NCBI GenBank assembly: GCA_910580185.1
Contig: CAJTWC010000007.1
Coordinates: 1 to 64,000, forward strand
Reading direction: 5' to 3'
DNA: 64,000 nt
From: an uncultured Bacilli bacterium
GTDB taxonomy: Bacteria; Bacillota_I; Bacilli_A; RF39; UBA660
Shown: positions 1 through 9,245 of the stretch, piece by piece
Position numbering within the stretch: the first letter of the stretch is position 1
Layout: each line of letters begins with the position of its first letter
Made by a program: the position numbers and the translations under genes
Notes under the pieces: generated by a model
The model's database searches: none
What the model was told of the DNA's origin: nothing
The model's input: only the letters and a program-made list of their open reading frames with translations

Positions 1-103
1 TTTGATAGAACTTCTGATTATAATTATTTAAGTAATAAAATTTTTAATCCTACATCTTAACTTTTTTATTAATTTTCCCCAAAACTCTTTACACTAACCC
101 TCT

Positions 104-997
104 TTATTTAAAACCTATTTCTTTTTTTATTATATAGCACGGCCTTCCTAAAATATTACTATATATTCTTGATATATATACTGCTATTATACCTAGCCAT
201 AGTATTAGAATTGAAATAAATAATAGTATTGTTCTATTAGATAAATTCCCTAAAAGTACAAAATTTAATAACCCTGCTATAAATAAAGGGATACTAATTA
301 CTCCCATTAACTTTAATATCATAGTTGAAAATGATACTATTCCACCCAAAGAATATCTTAAAAGTTTTATTAAAGACCACTTGGTTTTTCCATATATTCT
401 TTTATCTGGTGTATATGGCACATATATCGTATTAAATCCTACCCATGAAAAAATTCCTTTTAAAAATCTAGTTTTTTCTGGTAAAGCAATAATAGCATCT
501 TTAACATCTTTTTTAAAAACCCTAAAATCACTTGCACCTGGAAGTAGCTTTACATCCGAAATAATATTATTGAATCTATAAAATATTGCAACTAGTGTCC
601 TTTTTAAACCACTTTCATCACTTCTATTAGATTTATATGCGCAAATAGAATCATAATTAGGATCTTCTAATAACTTTCTATACATTTCAATTAGTTTGTC
701 TGGACTATGTTGCATATCAGCATCCATTATTGCAATATAATCTCCACTAGTAAATTTAAGACCTGCTAACATTGCTGATTCTTTTCCAAAATTCCTAGAA
801 AAGCTAATCCCTTTAACATTTTTATCTTTATTATTTAATTCTATTATTTTTTGGGTAGTATCATCATAGCTTCCATCATCTACCATTATTATCTCATAAC
901 TTAGCTTTTCCTTTTGTAAAACTTCGGATAAGGATTTATGAAATTGTTCTAATGAGGCAGCTTCATTATAGCAAGGAACAACTACAGATAATTTCAT
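104..997 (-). CDS. GT2 polyprenyl-phosphate glycosyltransferase (GtrB/CsbB/DPM1-like)
   Basis: 297 aa. A GT-A domain fills about residues 4-170, with PCYNEA near residue 8 and the metal site DADMQ at about 92-96. Two hydrophobic helices follow (about 230-280), the usual layout of enzymes that load a sugar from a UDP-sugar onto undecaprenyl phosphate on the cytoplasmic face of the membrane. The ATG is preceded by an AGG-type site and lies 8 nt after the stop of the upstream GT4 gene, so the two are probably co-transcribed. The sugar cannot be read from sequence. Only about 100 bases lie to its left in the window, with no gene seen in them. Confidence 0.85.
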   Translation of the reverse strand: MKLSVVVPCYNEAASLEQFHKSLSEVLQKEKLSYEIIMVDDGSYDDTTQKIIELNNKDKNVKGISFSRNFGKESAMLAGLKFTSGDYIAIMDADMQHSPDKLIEMYRKLLEDPNYDSICAYKSNRSDESGLKRTLVAIFYRFNNIISDVKLLPGASDFRVFKKDVKDAIIALPEKTRFLKGIFSWVGFNTIYVPYTPDKRIYGKTKWSLIKLLRYSLGGIVSFSTMILKLMGVISIPLFIAGLLNFVLLGNLSNRTILLFISILILWLGIIAVYISRIYSNILGRPCYIIKKEIGFK

Positions 998-1005
998 TTC
1001 AACAC

Positions 1006-2133
1006 CTACTTCCTTTTATTTATTATTTTACTCCACTTTTCAAGCGATACCAAAGAAGAATATTCTTTAGCGCTTTCTCTTGCGTTTTTACCCATTTTTT
1101 TTCTTAAAGTTTTATTTTCAAATAACTTAATTATATTAGAAACAAATTCTTCTTGATTTCTATCTTTTATTAAGTACCCATTTACACCATCATTAATTAT
1201 TTCATTTGCACCTTGCGCGCTATCAAAAGCAATGCAAGGAACACCATTTCCCATTGCCTCTATTAAAACAAGGCCGAAACTTTCCGTATGTGAAGTCATT
1301 AGATATAAAGAGCTGTCTTGCATGATTTCATTAATATAATCTTTGTTCTGAAACCCATGAAACGTTACCTTATCTCCTAATTTCAAACTTTTAGAAAGTT
1401 CTAAAAGATTATTTTTTTCAGGGCCATCACCAATTATATTTAATCTTAAATCAGAATTTTTAGAAAGAATTTTTTTAAATATTCTAAGTAAATCATCCAA
1501 ACCCTTTTCTTTAGATAATCTTCCTACCGCTATTAAATTATTACTTTCAAGCTTTGAAACTTTATTTGGAAATTTATCCAAAGTATTTGGTATATAAATT
1601 ACTTTTTTACCAAGGTATTTTTTATAGAATTCTTCAAGTTCTTTTGATACCGCAATAAAATAATCAACGTTTTTACAAGATGTACATAATTTTTTAATAT
1701 ACCTTTTATTATCATTATGATGATTATGTTCCCAAGCTATTTTTCTTATACTTGGTGAAGCATATTTACCAGATAAATAATTATGAACATCTCTTGTTGT
1801 TATTAATACATCTGTATCTAATTTTTTTAATTCTTCTGCTGTTTTTATATACTTAACATAACCTGTTTTTACGCTAGTACTAATACCTTTAAAAAACATG
1901 CTAAAGTTTCTTTTCTTAAAATAGTATTTCATTTCGTTTTTATTTGGTTTTATATTTGAAATGTATCTTACTTTTACTCTTTCATCCAAATCATAAATAG
2001 GATCTTTATATAATCTATATACACTTAATATTTCAACATTATATTTGTTAATAAGTGTATTCGCAAGTGTTGCAACAGCATTTTCTATTCCTCCATAACC
2101 CATATGAAGTGCTAAAATAGTTATTTTTTTCAT
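1006..2133 (-). CDS. GT4 family glycosyltransferase (GT-B fold)
   Basis: 375 aa from the chosen start. The C-terminal half has typical GT4 features: AVGRLSKEKGLDDLL, a GDGPEKNNL loop, and the EX7E-type motif in HTESFGLVLIEAMGNG. The N-terminal half is the acceptor domain (MKKITILALHMGYGGIENA). It probably adds a sugar from a nucleotide donor to a lipid-linked or teichoic-type glycan at the inner membrane face. An upstream in-frame start four codons earlier is rejected because the GGGTGAT ribosome site lies inside it; ATG at 2133 has correct spacing. The next gene to the left is a GT2 enzyme. Confidence 0.85.
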   Translation of the reverse strand: MKKITILALHMGYGGIENAVATLANTLINKYNVEILSVYRLYKDPIYDLDERVKVRYISNIKPNKNEMKYYFKKRNFSMFFKGISTSVKTGYVKYIKTAEELKKLDTDVLITTRDVHNYLSGKYASPSIRKIAWEHNHHNDNKRYIKKLCTSCKNVDYFIAVSKELEEFYKKYLGKKVIYIPNTLDKFPNKVSKLESNNLIAVGRLSKEKGLDDLLRIFKKILSKNSDLRLNIIGDGPEKNNLLELSKSLKLGDKVTFHGFQNKDYINEIMQDSSLYLMTSHTESFGLVLIEAMGNGVPCIAFDSAQGANEIINDGVNGYLIKDRNQEEFVSNIIKLFENKTLRKKMGKNARESAKEYSSLVSLEKWSKIINKRK

Positions 2134-2257
2134 ATTATCACCCAATTTAATTATACTAAAGTATAATAATTACGTCAAAAAAATGTTTATACTGTGGAAA
2201 ATTAATGTAAACAAAATATTTACTGTGGAAAAAGGTGTAAAGAAAAACTACATATAT

Positions 2258-2737
2258 TTATATATTATCAATGTAGTCTTTTATCTTATTTTTAAAATTT
2301 TCACTATTAGATTCATATTTTACTGGTTTAAAAGTTTTAACCTTTTCTAATACTTTAGACAAATTCTTAGTGTCATATAATGGTAAAACATAATCTTTCA
2401 TAGCGAATTCTTTAGTTATTTGAAGTTGATGATCATTGGTATGCTCAGCATATTTCTTTAGTCTTGGTACAACAATTACTTTTTTTCCTTTACTTATGCA
2501 TTCTGTTATCGTCCCAACACCACCATGGGTAATAATTAACCTTGCTTTATCCATTAACTTATGTAACTCTTCTTTTGGCATAAAATCAAATGTCTTCATT
2601 TTTTTATGTTCAAATAAAGTACATCCAATTTGCGCAACTACTTTTTCTTTTATGTTACCTTTATCAATTTGTTTAGCTACCGCTTTTAAAATTCTTTCAA
2701 AAGGTTTATCTTGTGTTCCTAATAATACTAATATCAT
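2258..2737 (-). CDS. PssE/Alg13-like glycosyltransferase subunit (GT28 C-terminal type)
   Basis: 159 aa. Begins MILVLLGTQ, then the donor-binding signature ITHGGVGTITECISKGKKVIVVP (about residues 89-111), as in PssE/CpsG/EpsF and eukaryotic Alg13. It is the catalytic half of a two-subunit glycosyltransferase; the membrane-anchoring half is the preceding gene. Its ATG shares one base with the upstream TAA (TAATG), so translation is coupled, which fits a heterodimer. A GTG four codons earlier overlaps the AAGGGTGG ribosome site and is rejected. Known pairs add the second sugar of an exopolysaccharide or capsule repeat; the sugar here is unknown. Confidence 0.85.
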   Translation of the reverse strand: MILVLLGTQDKPFERILKAVAKQIDKGNIKEKVVAQIGCTLFEHKKMKTFDFMPKEELHKLMDKARLIITHGGVGTITECISKGKKVIVVPRLKKYAEHTNDHQLQITKEFAMKDYVLPLYDTKNLSKVLEKVKTFKPVKYESNSENFKNKIKDYIDNI

Positions 2738-3207
2738 TAAAATATCCACCCTTCATATACAGCTTTAGGATAAAGTTTAAGCATTGAATGCCATTGTACA
2801 ATAAATTTATCCGCGATAGGATAAACTAATCTTCCCGTAAGCGTTTTTGTTTCTATGTTTGCAAATGATTCTATGTATATTACTTTTTTTCTAAATATTT
2901 TAGCAATGTAACACATAGCAACACAAGTATGAGCTCCCGTTGTAACAACCACATCAGGTCTAAATTTCAAAAATAATATTAAACTTTTAACAATGTTATA
3001 TGGAATAACAAATATATACCTTAGCATATGGTCTTTATTGCCAGTTAATAAATAATCTATCTTGCTTTTGTATCTAGCTTTAAGACCAATAGTTGATTTA
3101 TGTTTTTCTGTTACTATCTTATAATCATAAGATTTAAATATACTTTTTAATTGCATCATCTCAGTTAGGTGTCCACCCATGCTTGATATAAACATTACCT
3201 TTTTCAT
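2737..3207 (-). CDS. PssD/Alg14-like glycosyltransferase membrane subunit
   Basis: 156 aa. N-terminal MKKVMFISSMGGHLTEM matches the SxGGHLxE glycine-rich motif of PssD/CpsF/Alg14, followed by a hydrophobic stretch (about 62-80) and VVVTTGAHTCVAMCYIAK. Family members bind the membrane acceptor and recruit the catalytic PssE/Alg13 subunit. Here PssE follows with a 1-nt overlap, the expected order and coupling. An AGGAG ribosome site precedes the ATG at normal spacing. Predicted to work in surface polysaccharide assembly at the inner membrane face. Confidence 0.85.
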   Translation of the reverse strand: MKKVMFISSMGGHLTEMMQLKSIFKSYDYKIVTEKHKSTIGLKARYKSKIDYLLTGNKDHMLRYIFVIPYNIVKSLILFLKFRPDVVVTTGAHTCVAMCYIAKIFRKKVIYIESFANIETKTLTGRLVYPIADKFIVQWHSMLKLYPKAVYEGWIF

Positions 3208-3256
3208 ACTTCTATCTCCTAACTAAATTATAACAAATAAAAATTTAATTGTATAC

Positions 3257-3287
3257 AAAAAGCAGCCTTAATATCTAGAGGCTTTTT
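3257..3287 (-). terminator. probable terminator of the Nudix gene
   Basis: Stem AAAAAGC/GCTTTTT (3257-3263 with 3281-3287) encloses 17 nt and overlaps the stop codon of the Nudix hydrolase gene. The T-rich arm would serve as the U-tract for leftward transcription. The GC part of the stem is short, so confidence is moderate. Confidence 0.45.
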
Positions 3288-3814
3288 AGATAATCTATTA
3301 AATGTTTAAATAATATTGGGGTATCAGTAAGCCTTTCATCTTTGGTATTAACCATATTCATAAATTCTTCTATAGTAAAATAATCTACCTTTTCTAACTC
3401 TTCTTTTTGAATAATAACATCATTTACATCTATATCTTTAGTTACTATGTATAAATCAACAAAATGATTATTAATTATTTTGTTACCATTATTATATCTA
3501 ACTGATGGTGATGCAAAAGTATCAATTAATTTTATTTCTTCTTTATTTAAAGTTATTCCAAGTTCTTCTTTAAATTCTTTTAAAGAAGCATCAAAACTAC
3601 TTTCACCGCTACTTATATGCCCTGATGCTGATGCACACCATTTTCCAGGATCTGATTTTTTATTTAAGCTTCGTTGTTGTAACATTATTCCATTATCATT
3701 GATAATAAATATTTGTACGACTTTATGCCAATCACCATCAACGTGAATTTTATCTCTTTCTTTTTTTTCGCCAGTTGAAACTCCATTTTTATCTAATATA
3801 TCTAAATATTCCAT
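3275..3814 (-). CDS. Nudix hydrolase, IDI/YfcD-like
   Basis: 179 aa. The Nudix box runs from G65 to I87 (GHISSGE at 65-71, KEFKEELGI at 79-87). It fits GX5EX7REUXEEXGU except that the first Arg is Lys. The opening MEYLDILDKNGVSTG and the WHKVVQIFII segment resemble the isopentenyl-diphosphate isomerase-like Nudix subgroup (YfcD type), whose substrates are largely unassigned. A Nudix fold member that hydrolyses a nucleoside-diphosphate derivative is safe; true IDI activity is not. AGGAGG precedes the ATG. It stands alone between the DUF1016 pair and the glycosyltransferase genes. Confidence 0.8.
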   Translation of the reverse strand: MEYLDILDKNGVSTGEKKERDKIHVDGDWHKVVQIFIINDNGIMLQQRSLNKKSDPGKWCASASGHISSGESSFDASLKEFKEELGITLNKEEIKLIDTFASPSVRYNNGNKIINNHFVDLYIVTKDIDVNDVIIQKEELEKVDYFTIEEFMNMVNTKDERLTDTPILFKHLIDYLKSL

Positions 3815-3837
3815 TTAATCCTCCTATCTAGATTATA

Positions 3838-4761
3838 TCACAGTTCACATTTAAATTTATAAGATGATAATAATATATCCATATCACTTACGTATTCTAT
3901 AATAAACTCATCATTTTCTTTTGATATTAAAATAGCAATAGTTTTATTGTGGAAATCTCTTTTTAGCATATTATCTATTATATCTTTATATAAAAGTAAT
4001 TGATGAACATCCTTATATTTAGCCTTTTTTGTTTTTAATTCTATTACTGTAAACGCGTTTAAATTGTAATTAAATAAGACTAAATCAGCATAAAAATTCT
4101 TGTTTAAATAAGTTAATTTATATTCTTCACCAACTAAAGTAAAACCTACACCCATTTGCATAAAAATATGTCCTAGCTCTTTTAAAATATACCTTTTTAA
4201 AGCTTTTTCAGATAACTTATCACTTTCTTCAATGTTTATAATTATTGGATCAAGTAACATATCATTTATAGATAAGGATTTAGTATTATTGGTAATTAAT
4301 TTTACGTTTTTCTTATCTGCATAAGATAGTCTACTAAATTGGTCTTCTTTAATTGCGTTAATTAATTTTCTTACGGATAAATTATTTTGAGTGCATAGAT
4401 TAATATAATAATTCCTTTCATTTTCATCATCAAATTTTAATAAATATCTATAATGTGACCAAGATAAATTAAATTGTTGGCACGCTGTGCCAAGTTTTTC
4501 AAACATTAAATATAATTTTTTCATCCTTGTTAGATTTGTATAATCATATCCTCTGCCATATTCTTTTGACAATTTAATTGACCACTCTTTAACTAAGTTA
4601 TCACCATACTTTGCGCGTGTTTCTCCACCTTGTGCCTCTATTAATAATCTCCCTATCTCAAAGTACGTCTTTATTGTTTCTTTATTACTTTCTAAATATC
4701 TTACTTTTTCATTTACTTCTTTTTCTTCTATTATGTTTTTTATTTTATCAAAATAGTTCAT
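3838..4761 (-). CDS. DUF1016/YhcG-family PD-(D/E)xK nuclease-like protein, copy 1
   Basis: 307 aa. The N-terminal half (about 1-150) is the helical DUF1016 region (YFEIGRLLIEAQGG; SWSHYRYLLKFDDENER). The C-terminal half is a PD-(D/E)xK-type domain, with Asp in YADLVLF and the ExK triad in VIELKTKK. Family proteins are linked to DNA or RNA processing and occur near mobile or defence loci; the substrate is unknown. The gene lies 13 nt downstream of a paralogue with a nearly identical N-terminus. Both start at ATG after a GGAG(C/T)AGTAT leader. It ends in TGA. Confidence 0.8.
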   Translation of the reverse strand: MNYFDKIKNIIEEKEVNEKVRYLESNKETIKTYFEIGRLLIEAQGGETRAKYGDNLVKEWSIKLSKEYGRGYDYTNLTRMKKLYLMFEKLGTACQQFNLSWSHYRYLLKFDDENERNYYINLCTQNNLSVRKLINAIKEDQFSRLSYADKKNVKLITNNTKSLSINDMLLDPIIINIEESDKLSEKALKRYILKELGHIFMQMGVGFTLVGEEYKLTYLNKNFYADLVLFNYNLNAFTVIELKTKKAKYKDVHQLLLYKDIIDNMLKRDFHNKTIAILISKENDEFIIEYVSDMDILLSSYKFKCEL

Positions 4762-4774
4762 ATACTGCTCCTTT

Positions 4775-5713
4775 CTAACTTCCTACTTTGCTATTGTCAT
4801 TTAATTTATAAGTTGTCAAAAACAAATTAGGATCACTTACATATTCAAAGACAATATTATTATTCTTTCTTGAAATTAATATTCCTACAGTATTTTTATG
4901 AAAACTTCTTTTTAACGTTTTATCTGTAAGCATCATATATAGTTTTATCTGTGCAACATCTTTTACACTAGAATCATTTAATTTTAATTCACACGCAAAA
5001 TATCTATTTAATTCAGTATTAAATAGCATTAAATCCACAAAATAGTTTTTATTTTCATAAGTTAGTTTATGTTCACTACCAACAAAAGCAAATCCTGTCC
5101 CTAATTCTAAAAAGATATGTTCTAACTCCTTTAATATATATTTCTTTAATACCTTCTCACTTAATTTCTCTTCTTTATTTATATTTATAATTATTGGGTC
5201 ATGAAGCATATCTTCTATCCTTAACTCATCATTTTCTCTTTCCCCTATCAATTTTATATTCTTTTTATCAGCATAAGATAATCTATTAAATGAATCTGTT
5301 TTTATTTCATTAATAAGGCCTCTTACCGATAAATTATTTTGAACGCACCTATTTATGTAATAATTCCTTTCGTTTTCATTATCAAATTTAAGTAAACATC
5401 TATAATGTGACCAAGATAAATTAAATTGGCTACACAGCGTATAGCTTTTTCTAAATAATATATAAAATCTTCTCATATTTTTTAAATTTGCTATAGAATA
5501 ACCTTTTCCATATTGTTTTACTAACTTTTTAGACCATTCTTTAATTAAATTATCTCCATACTTTGCCCTTTTTTCTCCTCCTTGTGCTTCTATTAAAAGT
5601 CTTCCTATCTCAAAATACGTATTTATTGTTTCTTTGTTACTTTCTAGATACCTTACCTTATCATTTACTTCTTTTTCTTCAATTATGTTTTTTATCTTAT
5701 CAAAATAGTTCAT
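4775..5713 (-). CDS. DUF1016/YhcG-family PD-(D/E)xK nuclease-like protein, copy 2
   Basis: 312 aa, a tandem paralogue of the gene to its left. The first 60 residues differ at only a few positions. The C-terminal domain is more diverged but keeps the nuclease triad (VDLMLF, then ACELKLN). The middle part (NMRRFYILFRKSYTLCSQFNLSWSHYR) diverges from copy 1, where a specificity difference would be expected. The leader GAAAGGAGTAGTATATG is nearly the same as in copy 1. The pair forms a two-gene unit between the Nudix gene and the cohesin terminator. Possible roles are DNA repair or defence; none is proved by the sequence. Confidence 0.8.
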   Translation of the reverse strand: MNYFDKIKNIIEEKEVNDKVRYLESNKETINTYFEIGRLLIEAQGGEKRAKYGDNLIKEWSKKLVKQYGKGYSIANLKNMRRFYILFRKSYTLCSQFNLSWSHYRCLLKFDNENERNYYINRCVQNNLSVRGLINEIKTDSFNRLSYADKKNIKLIGERENDELRIEDMLHDPIIININKEEKLSEKVLKKYILKELEHIFLELGTGFAFVGSEHKLTYENKNYFVDLMLFNTELNRYFACELKLNDSSVKDVAQIKLYMMLTDKTLKRSFHKNTVGILISRKNNNIVFEYVSDPNLFLTTYKLNDNSKVGS

Positions 5714-5771
5714 ATACTACTCCTTTCGAGTCATTTATTATATAAACTAATTTTAAAAAAATTGTAGAAAA

Positions 5772-5796
5772 AAAGAAATCTACAAGAGATTTCTTG
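5772..5796 (-). terminator. terminator after the cohesin-like gene
   Basis: Hairpin AAGAAATC/GATTTCTT (5773-5780 with 5788-5795), flanked by an A-run on the plus strand that becomes a U-tract on the leftward transcript. It follows the stop of the cohesin-like gene and ends the two-gene dockerin-cohesin operon. Confidence 0.6.
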
Positions 5797-5801
5797 ATTT
5801 C

Positions 5802-7346
5802 TTAAATATCATCATCCTCTAAAGTTACTCTTCTATATTTAGGTTTGTTTTTATCTAATCTTTTTTTAGCTTCTTCTAATTCCTTTAGTTTTTCTTTTCT
5901 AGATTTTTTTGGTACGACATATTCATCTTCTTCTACCTTTTTAATAACTGGTCTTTCATCTACGTCATCTATATCATAATTATCATCGTATATTTCTCTA
6001 CTACTTTTATTATTTAACCTATCTATTTTCCTTTGATATTTTCTTATTTTTTTATCCTTAGAAGATAAACCCTTAAAAATTGAAATGATAATTATTAATA
6101 CTAATATGCCTAATAAAGATGCTGCTACATAAAACAAGTATTTTATTTGGTTATCTTTAATATTAGATAGGCCTTCATAGTACCTTTGGAAAGTTCCTTC
6201 TTTTTTATCATATAGGTAAAATGCTTTTTCTCCAGACTCTAGACTTTGGGCATAAACTAAATAATAATTATCTTTATTATCATCTTTTAATTTATATCCA
6301 TTTATTTCTATATCATTATGCTTGAACTTCGCCTTAACAAAACCATTTGGAACATTTTCTTCAGCCTTATCTAATATTAGTAAGTTAAGACCAGCACCTT
6401 TAGCTTCCTTAAATGATGTAAAAGCCTTTTTCTTTTCATCATATATAAATAAACTAATGCTACCTTCATCATCCTTTAATCCTACTAAGACTAATTTAGT
6501 AAGTTCACTTTTATATGCTACAACTTCTTGATTTTCTATTTGTACTTTAGTTTCTGCAAATCCGACTGGTATATTTTCTATAAGTCCTGATTTTCTAACA
6601 ATGGTATAATTTTTTCCATTAACCTTAACTTTAATTGGATCAAGTTCTTCTACCGTTAAATTTATTACGTATGTTTTCTTTTCTCCATGCTGTGCAGTAA
6701 CGGTTATTGTAACTTTATTAAGACCATCTACTACGTCTATTTCACCTGCTCCAGTAATAGATGCTGTGCTATCAGCGGCTGTTGCAAGTATTTTAGCTTT
6801 CGTTGTATCAACAGGAAGTGTTGCAGAATACTCGGTTACGTCTTTATTAAACGCAGGCGATAGTTCTGCACCTTCTACTGATAAAGCACTTAAATTATTA
6901 TTTTTACTATATCCAGCTTCTATTTCAGCTTGTGTTTTCATTGTAACGGTAGCTGTTCCCGTTCCAGATAGACACTCATTCGTACTTGCGTAATCTAAAA
7001 CTGATGCATTAGTAGGTTTAAAGGTAGCCGTTCCTGATGTTAAAGCGGTAAAAGAATAAGTATAACTTGCTGATGATTTACTTCCGTTTCCATAATCAAC
7101 CACGTGCAAATTTCCACTATTTAGTCTTACCTTTGACGAATCATAACCTAAAGTATATTCCCAAGATCCAATCGAAGAAGAACCTGATACCGTAACAGTA
7201 ACTTTAAAGCTTTGTCCTACAACCGCGGAAGATGGTGCTGAAACACCTATCCTACAACTTGCTGCAGAAACATTTGGTAATTTAAATAAAAATACAAAAA
7301 GGAGGATAAAGGCTCCAGTTAATATTCTTTTATATAACTTCGTCAT
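5802..7346 (-). CDS. membrane-anchored cohesin-like / cadherin-like beta-sandwich protein
   Basis: 514 aa. Signal peptide at 1-28 (FILLFVFLFKLPNVSAA). A cohesin-like beta-sandwich follows (about 30-140; SFKVTVTVSG, SIGSWEYTLGYDSSKVRL). Next is a cadherin-like beta-sandwich (about 150-235; NNLSALSVEGAELSPAF, YVINLTVEE), an unassigned region, one membrane helix (about 405-427) and a charged cytoplasmic tail of about 85 residues rich in Lys, Arg, Asp and Glu. Cohesins bind dockerins, and the gene just upstream in the same operon (11-nt gap) encodes a dockerin-bearing glucosaminidase, so this is a plausible wall or membrane receptor for it. Cohesin assignment is by pattern only. AGGAGG precedes the ATG. 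Confidence 0.7.
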   Translation of the reverse strand: MTKLYKRILTGAFILLFVFLFKLPNVSAASCRIGVSAPSSAVVGQSFKVTVTVSGSSSIGSWEYTLGYDSSKVRLNSGNLHVVDYGNGSKSSASYTYSFTALTSGTATFKPTNASVLDYASTNECLSGTGTATVTMKTQAEIEAGYSKNNNLSALSVEGAELSPAFNKDVTEYSATLPVDTTKAKILATAADSTASITGAGEIDVVDGLNKVTITVTAQHGEKKTYVINLTVEELDPIKVKVNGKNYTIVRKSGLIENIPVGFAETKVQIENQEVVAYKSELTKLVLVGLKDDEGSISLFIYDEKKKAFTSFKEAKGAGLNLLILDKAEENVPNGFVKAKFKHNDIEINGYKLKDDNKDNYYLVYAQSLESGEKAFYLYDKKEGTFQRYYEGLSNIKDNQIKYLFYVAASLLGILVLIIIISIFKGLSSKDKKIRKYQRKIDRLNNKSSREIYDDNYDIDDVDERPVIKKVEEDEYVVPKKSRKEKLKELEEAKKRLDKNKPKYRRVTLEDDDI

Positions 7347-7357
7347 TCTTATTCCTC

Positions 7358-9148
7358 CTATTGATTAATATTTCCAGTACCTAATAAGTACTTTTGAATT
7401 AATAATAAATCTTTAATTGTTACAACGCCATCTCTTGATACATCAGCGGCTTCCTTATTAGCTTCCGTTAAGTTTTGTGATCTAAGTAAATATTTTTGAA
7501 CTAATAATAAATCTTTTATATTGATAACACCATCACCTGATATATCTCCATAAACCGCAACTTTAAATACCATGTCATCAACACTTACGATGTCGCCTGT
7601 TGCAACTTTTCCACTCATCTTTGAATTCCAAGAACTATTTAAAGTACTTATACTTCCACCTTGTCCTTGGATTTTATTTTTAATACTACTTATGTCTTCA
7701 CCATAAGTTATACCTGTTAAATATCCATTAGAAAGTCTATATCCAGAATTAGTTACCTTAGTATCTGGACTAACAACTGGTTTTGGTGGTTCTTGAGGTT
7801 TATTTTCGTTATTTTCTCCGTTGTTACCACCTTGGTTTGAATCAGGAGTACTTGGAGCAGTTGATCCTCCTACCGTATCAGTTCTTGAAACTTTAAATGC
7901 AGAATCAGGTCTATTATTATATACTGGGATAACAAAATTATAGTTATTTCCTAGCTTATTATTGTTACTATATGATTTATATATGCTAGCAGATTCTGAT
8001 TCTGGGGCCATTATGTTTGTTTGATACTGATGAGTATATTCTCTTCTTGTTCTATCTTTTGATACGTTAAATTTTTGAAAATACAAAGTATCTTGTCCTT
8101 TAGTAATGTATCCAGAACCAATAAATTTAGCTCCTTCAGTAATTGCTTTTTGTCTTGAATTCCATCCATTATTTTTAGCATACTCTAAACCTTTTAAATA
8201 GTTATCAGGCCCGCTTGTTGCTCCTATGTTATAGAAGTTATAGTACCCTTCATAACCAGATACTTTTCCACTTGAAGCTGATGAACCATCACTTCCCATT
8301 TCTTGTAGAGCACGTGATGCTAAGTGTACTGATGAAACGCCCGACTCTTTTGCGGCATCTATAAAGCTTTGCGCATATGTTTTAGTATATCCATTTTCTG
8401 TAAATGAGCCTTCCATAAAAGTACCATTTAATAATTTTTGAACTGATGAGTCTTCGTTAGCATTGTAAGTTAGGCTTTGAAACATAAATACGTTTTTTTC
8501 CGTTAAGAAGTTTCTTGGATCCATGTAGTACTTAACAGCGTCTTTAGCAGGAGCATACCAACTTGTACCATCTACTAATATTCCGTTTGGATTAACGCTA
8601 TCTTTAAAAATTAATGATGGATATAACTTGCTAATTGCACTAGTACCCTTTTGGCTTTCTGCTTCTGCAGCAGCTTCCCAGTTAAGATTAGTATAATCAG
8701 CTTCGAAAGTCCAGTTTGGATGAATAGCATGAAGCTTTCTTAAATAAGTTTTGTAGCTGTCAGGAAAATCCTTTATGCTTTGTTCAAAAGAAGCATCATC
8801 GTTATACGTATAAGTTTTTTTATCATACATACAAGCTTTTGCAACATAACCAGTATATTCTCTTGCAGCGTAATCAAATTTAACCGCATACCAATCTTGG
8901 TTTTGTTTACCATTATTGGGTCCCTTAACAGTTTTTATATATTCTAATTGTTGATTAACCGAAACTTGTACATCATCATTACCATTTTTTATCGCGCTAA
9001 CCTGGTCACTTGGTGATGTTCTTACCTTACATTTATATTTTACCGTGTATACGTCATACGATGCTGCTTTAACGTTTGATATAAACATAAAGCATGAAAA
9101 CACAATCATAAATACTAACAATAAATTAAACTTTTTAGCTTGCATCAT
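7358..9148 (-). CDS. secreted glucosaminidase (GH73-like) with SH3-like and dockerin domains
   Basis: 596 aa. Signal peptide at 1-29, an SH3-like domain (about 33-110), then a glucosaminidase domain (about 115-405) with the putative catalytic Glu in ASRALQEMGSDGS. A Gly/Asn/Pro linker (about 425-460) leads to a small module and a C-terminal type I dockerin. The dockerin has two EF-hand loops: D535-D546 (DISGDGVINIKD) and D569-D580 (DVSRDGVVTIKD), each followed by a LLL(V/I)QKYLL helix. It should cut peptidoglycan glycan strands, for daughter-cell separation or wall turnover. The downstream gene encodes a cohesin-like membrane protein, its likely docking partner. TAGGAG precedes the start. Confidence 0.85.
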   Translation of the reverse strand: MMQAKKFNLLLVFMIVFSCFMFISNVKAASYDVYTVKYKCKVRTSPSDQVSAIKNGNDDVQVSVNQQLEYIKTVKGPNNGKQNQDWYAVKFDYAAREYTGYVAKACMYDKKTYTYNDDASFEQSIKDFPDSYKTYLRKLHAIHPNWTFEADYTNLNWEAAAEAESQKGTSAISKLYPSLIFKDSVNPNGILVDGTSWYAPAKDAVKYYMDPRNFLTEKNVFMFQSLTYNANEDSSVQKLLNGTFMEGSFTENGYTKTYAQSFIDAAKESGVSSVHLASRALQEMGSDGSSASSGKVSGYEGYYNFYNIGATSGPDNYLKGLEYAKNNGWNSRQKAITEGAKFIGSGYITKGQDTLYFQKFNVSKDRTRREYTHQYQTNIMAPESESASIYKSYSNNNKLGNNYNFVIPVYNNRPDSAFKVSRTDTVGGSTAPSTPDSNQGGNNGENNENKPQEPPKPVVSPDTKVTNSGYRLSNGYLTGITYGEDISSIKNKIQGQGGSISTLNSSWNSKMSGKVATGDIVSVDDMVFKVAVYGDISGDGVINIKDLLLVQKYLLRSQNLTEANKEAADVSRDGVVTIKDLLLIQKYLLGTGNINQ

Positions 9149-9245
9149 ATGACCAACTCCTATTCTTAATTAATTATAACATAGAAATTAGTCGGATAAA
9201 TAAAGTAAAAGAAGAATTATGTTAAAATATGTAAACTTCCGTCAA

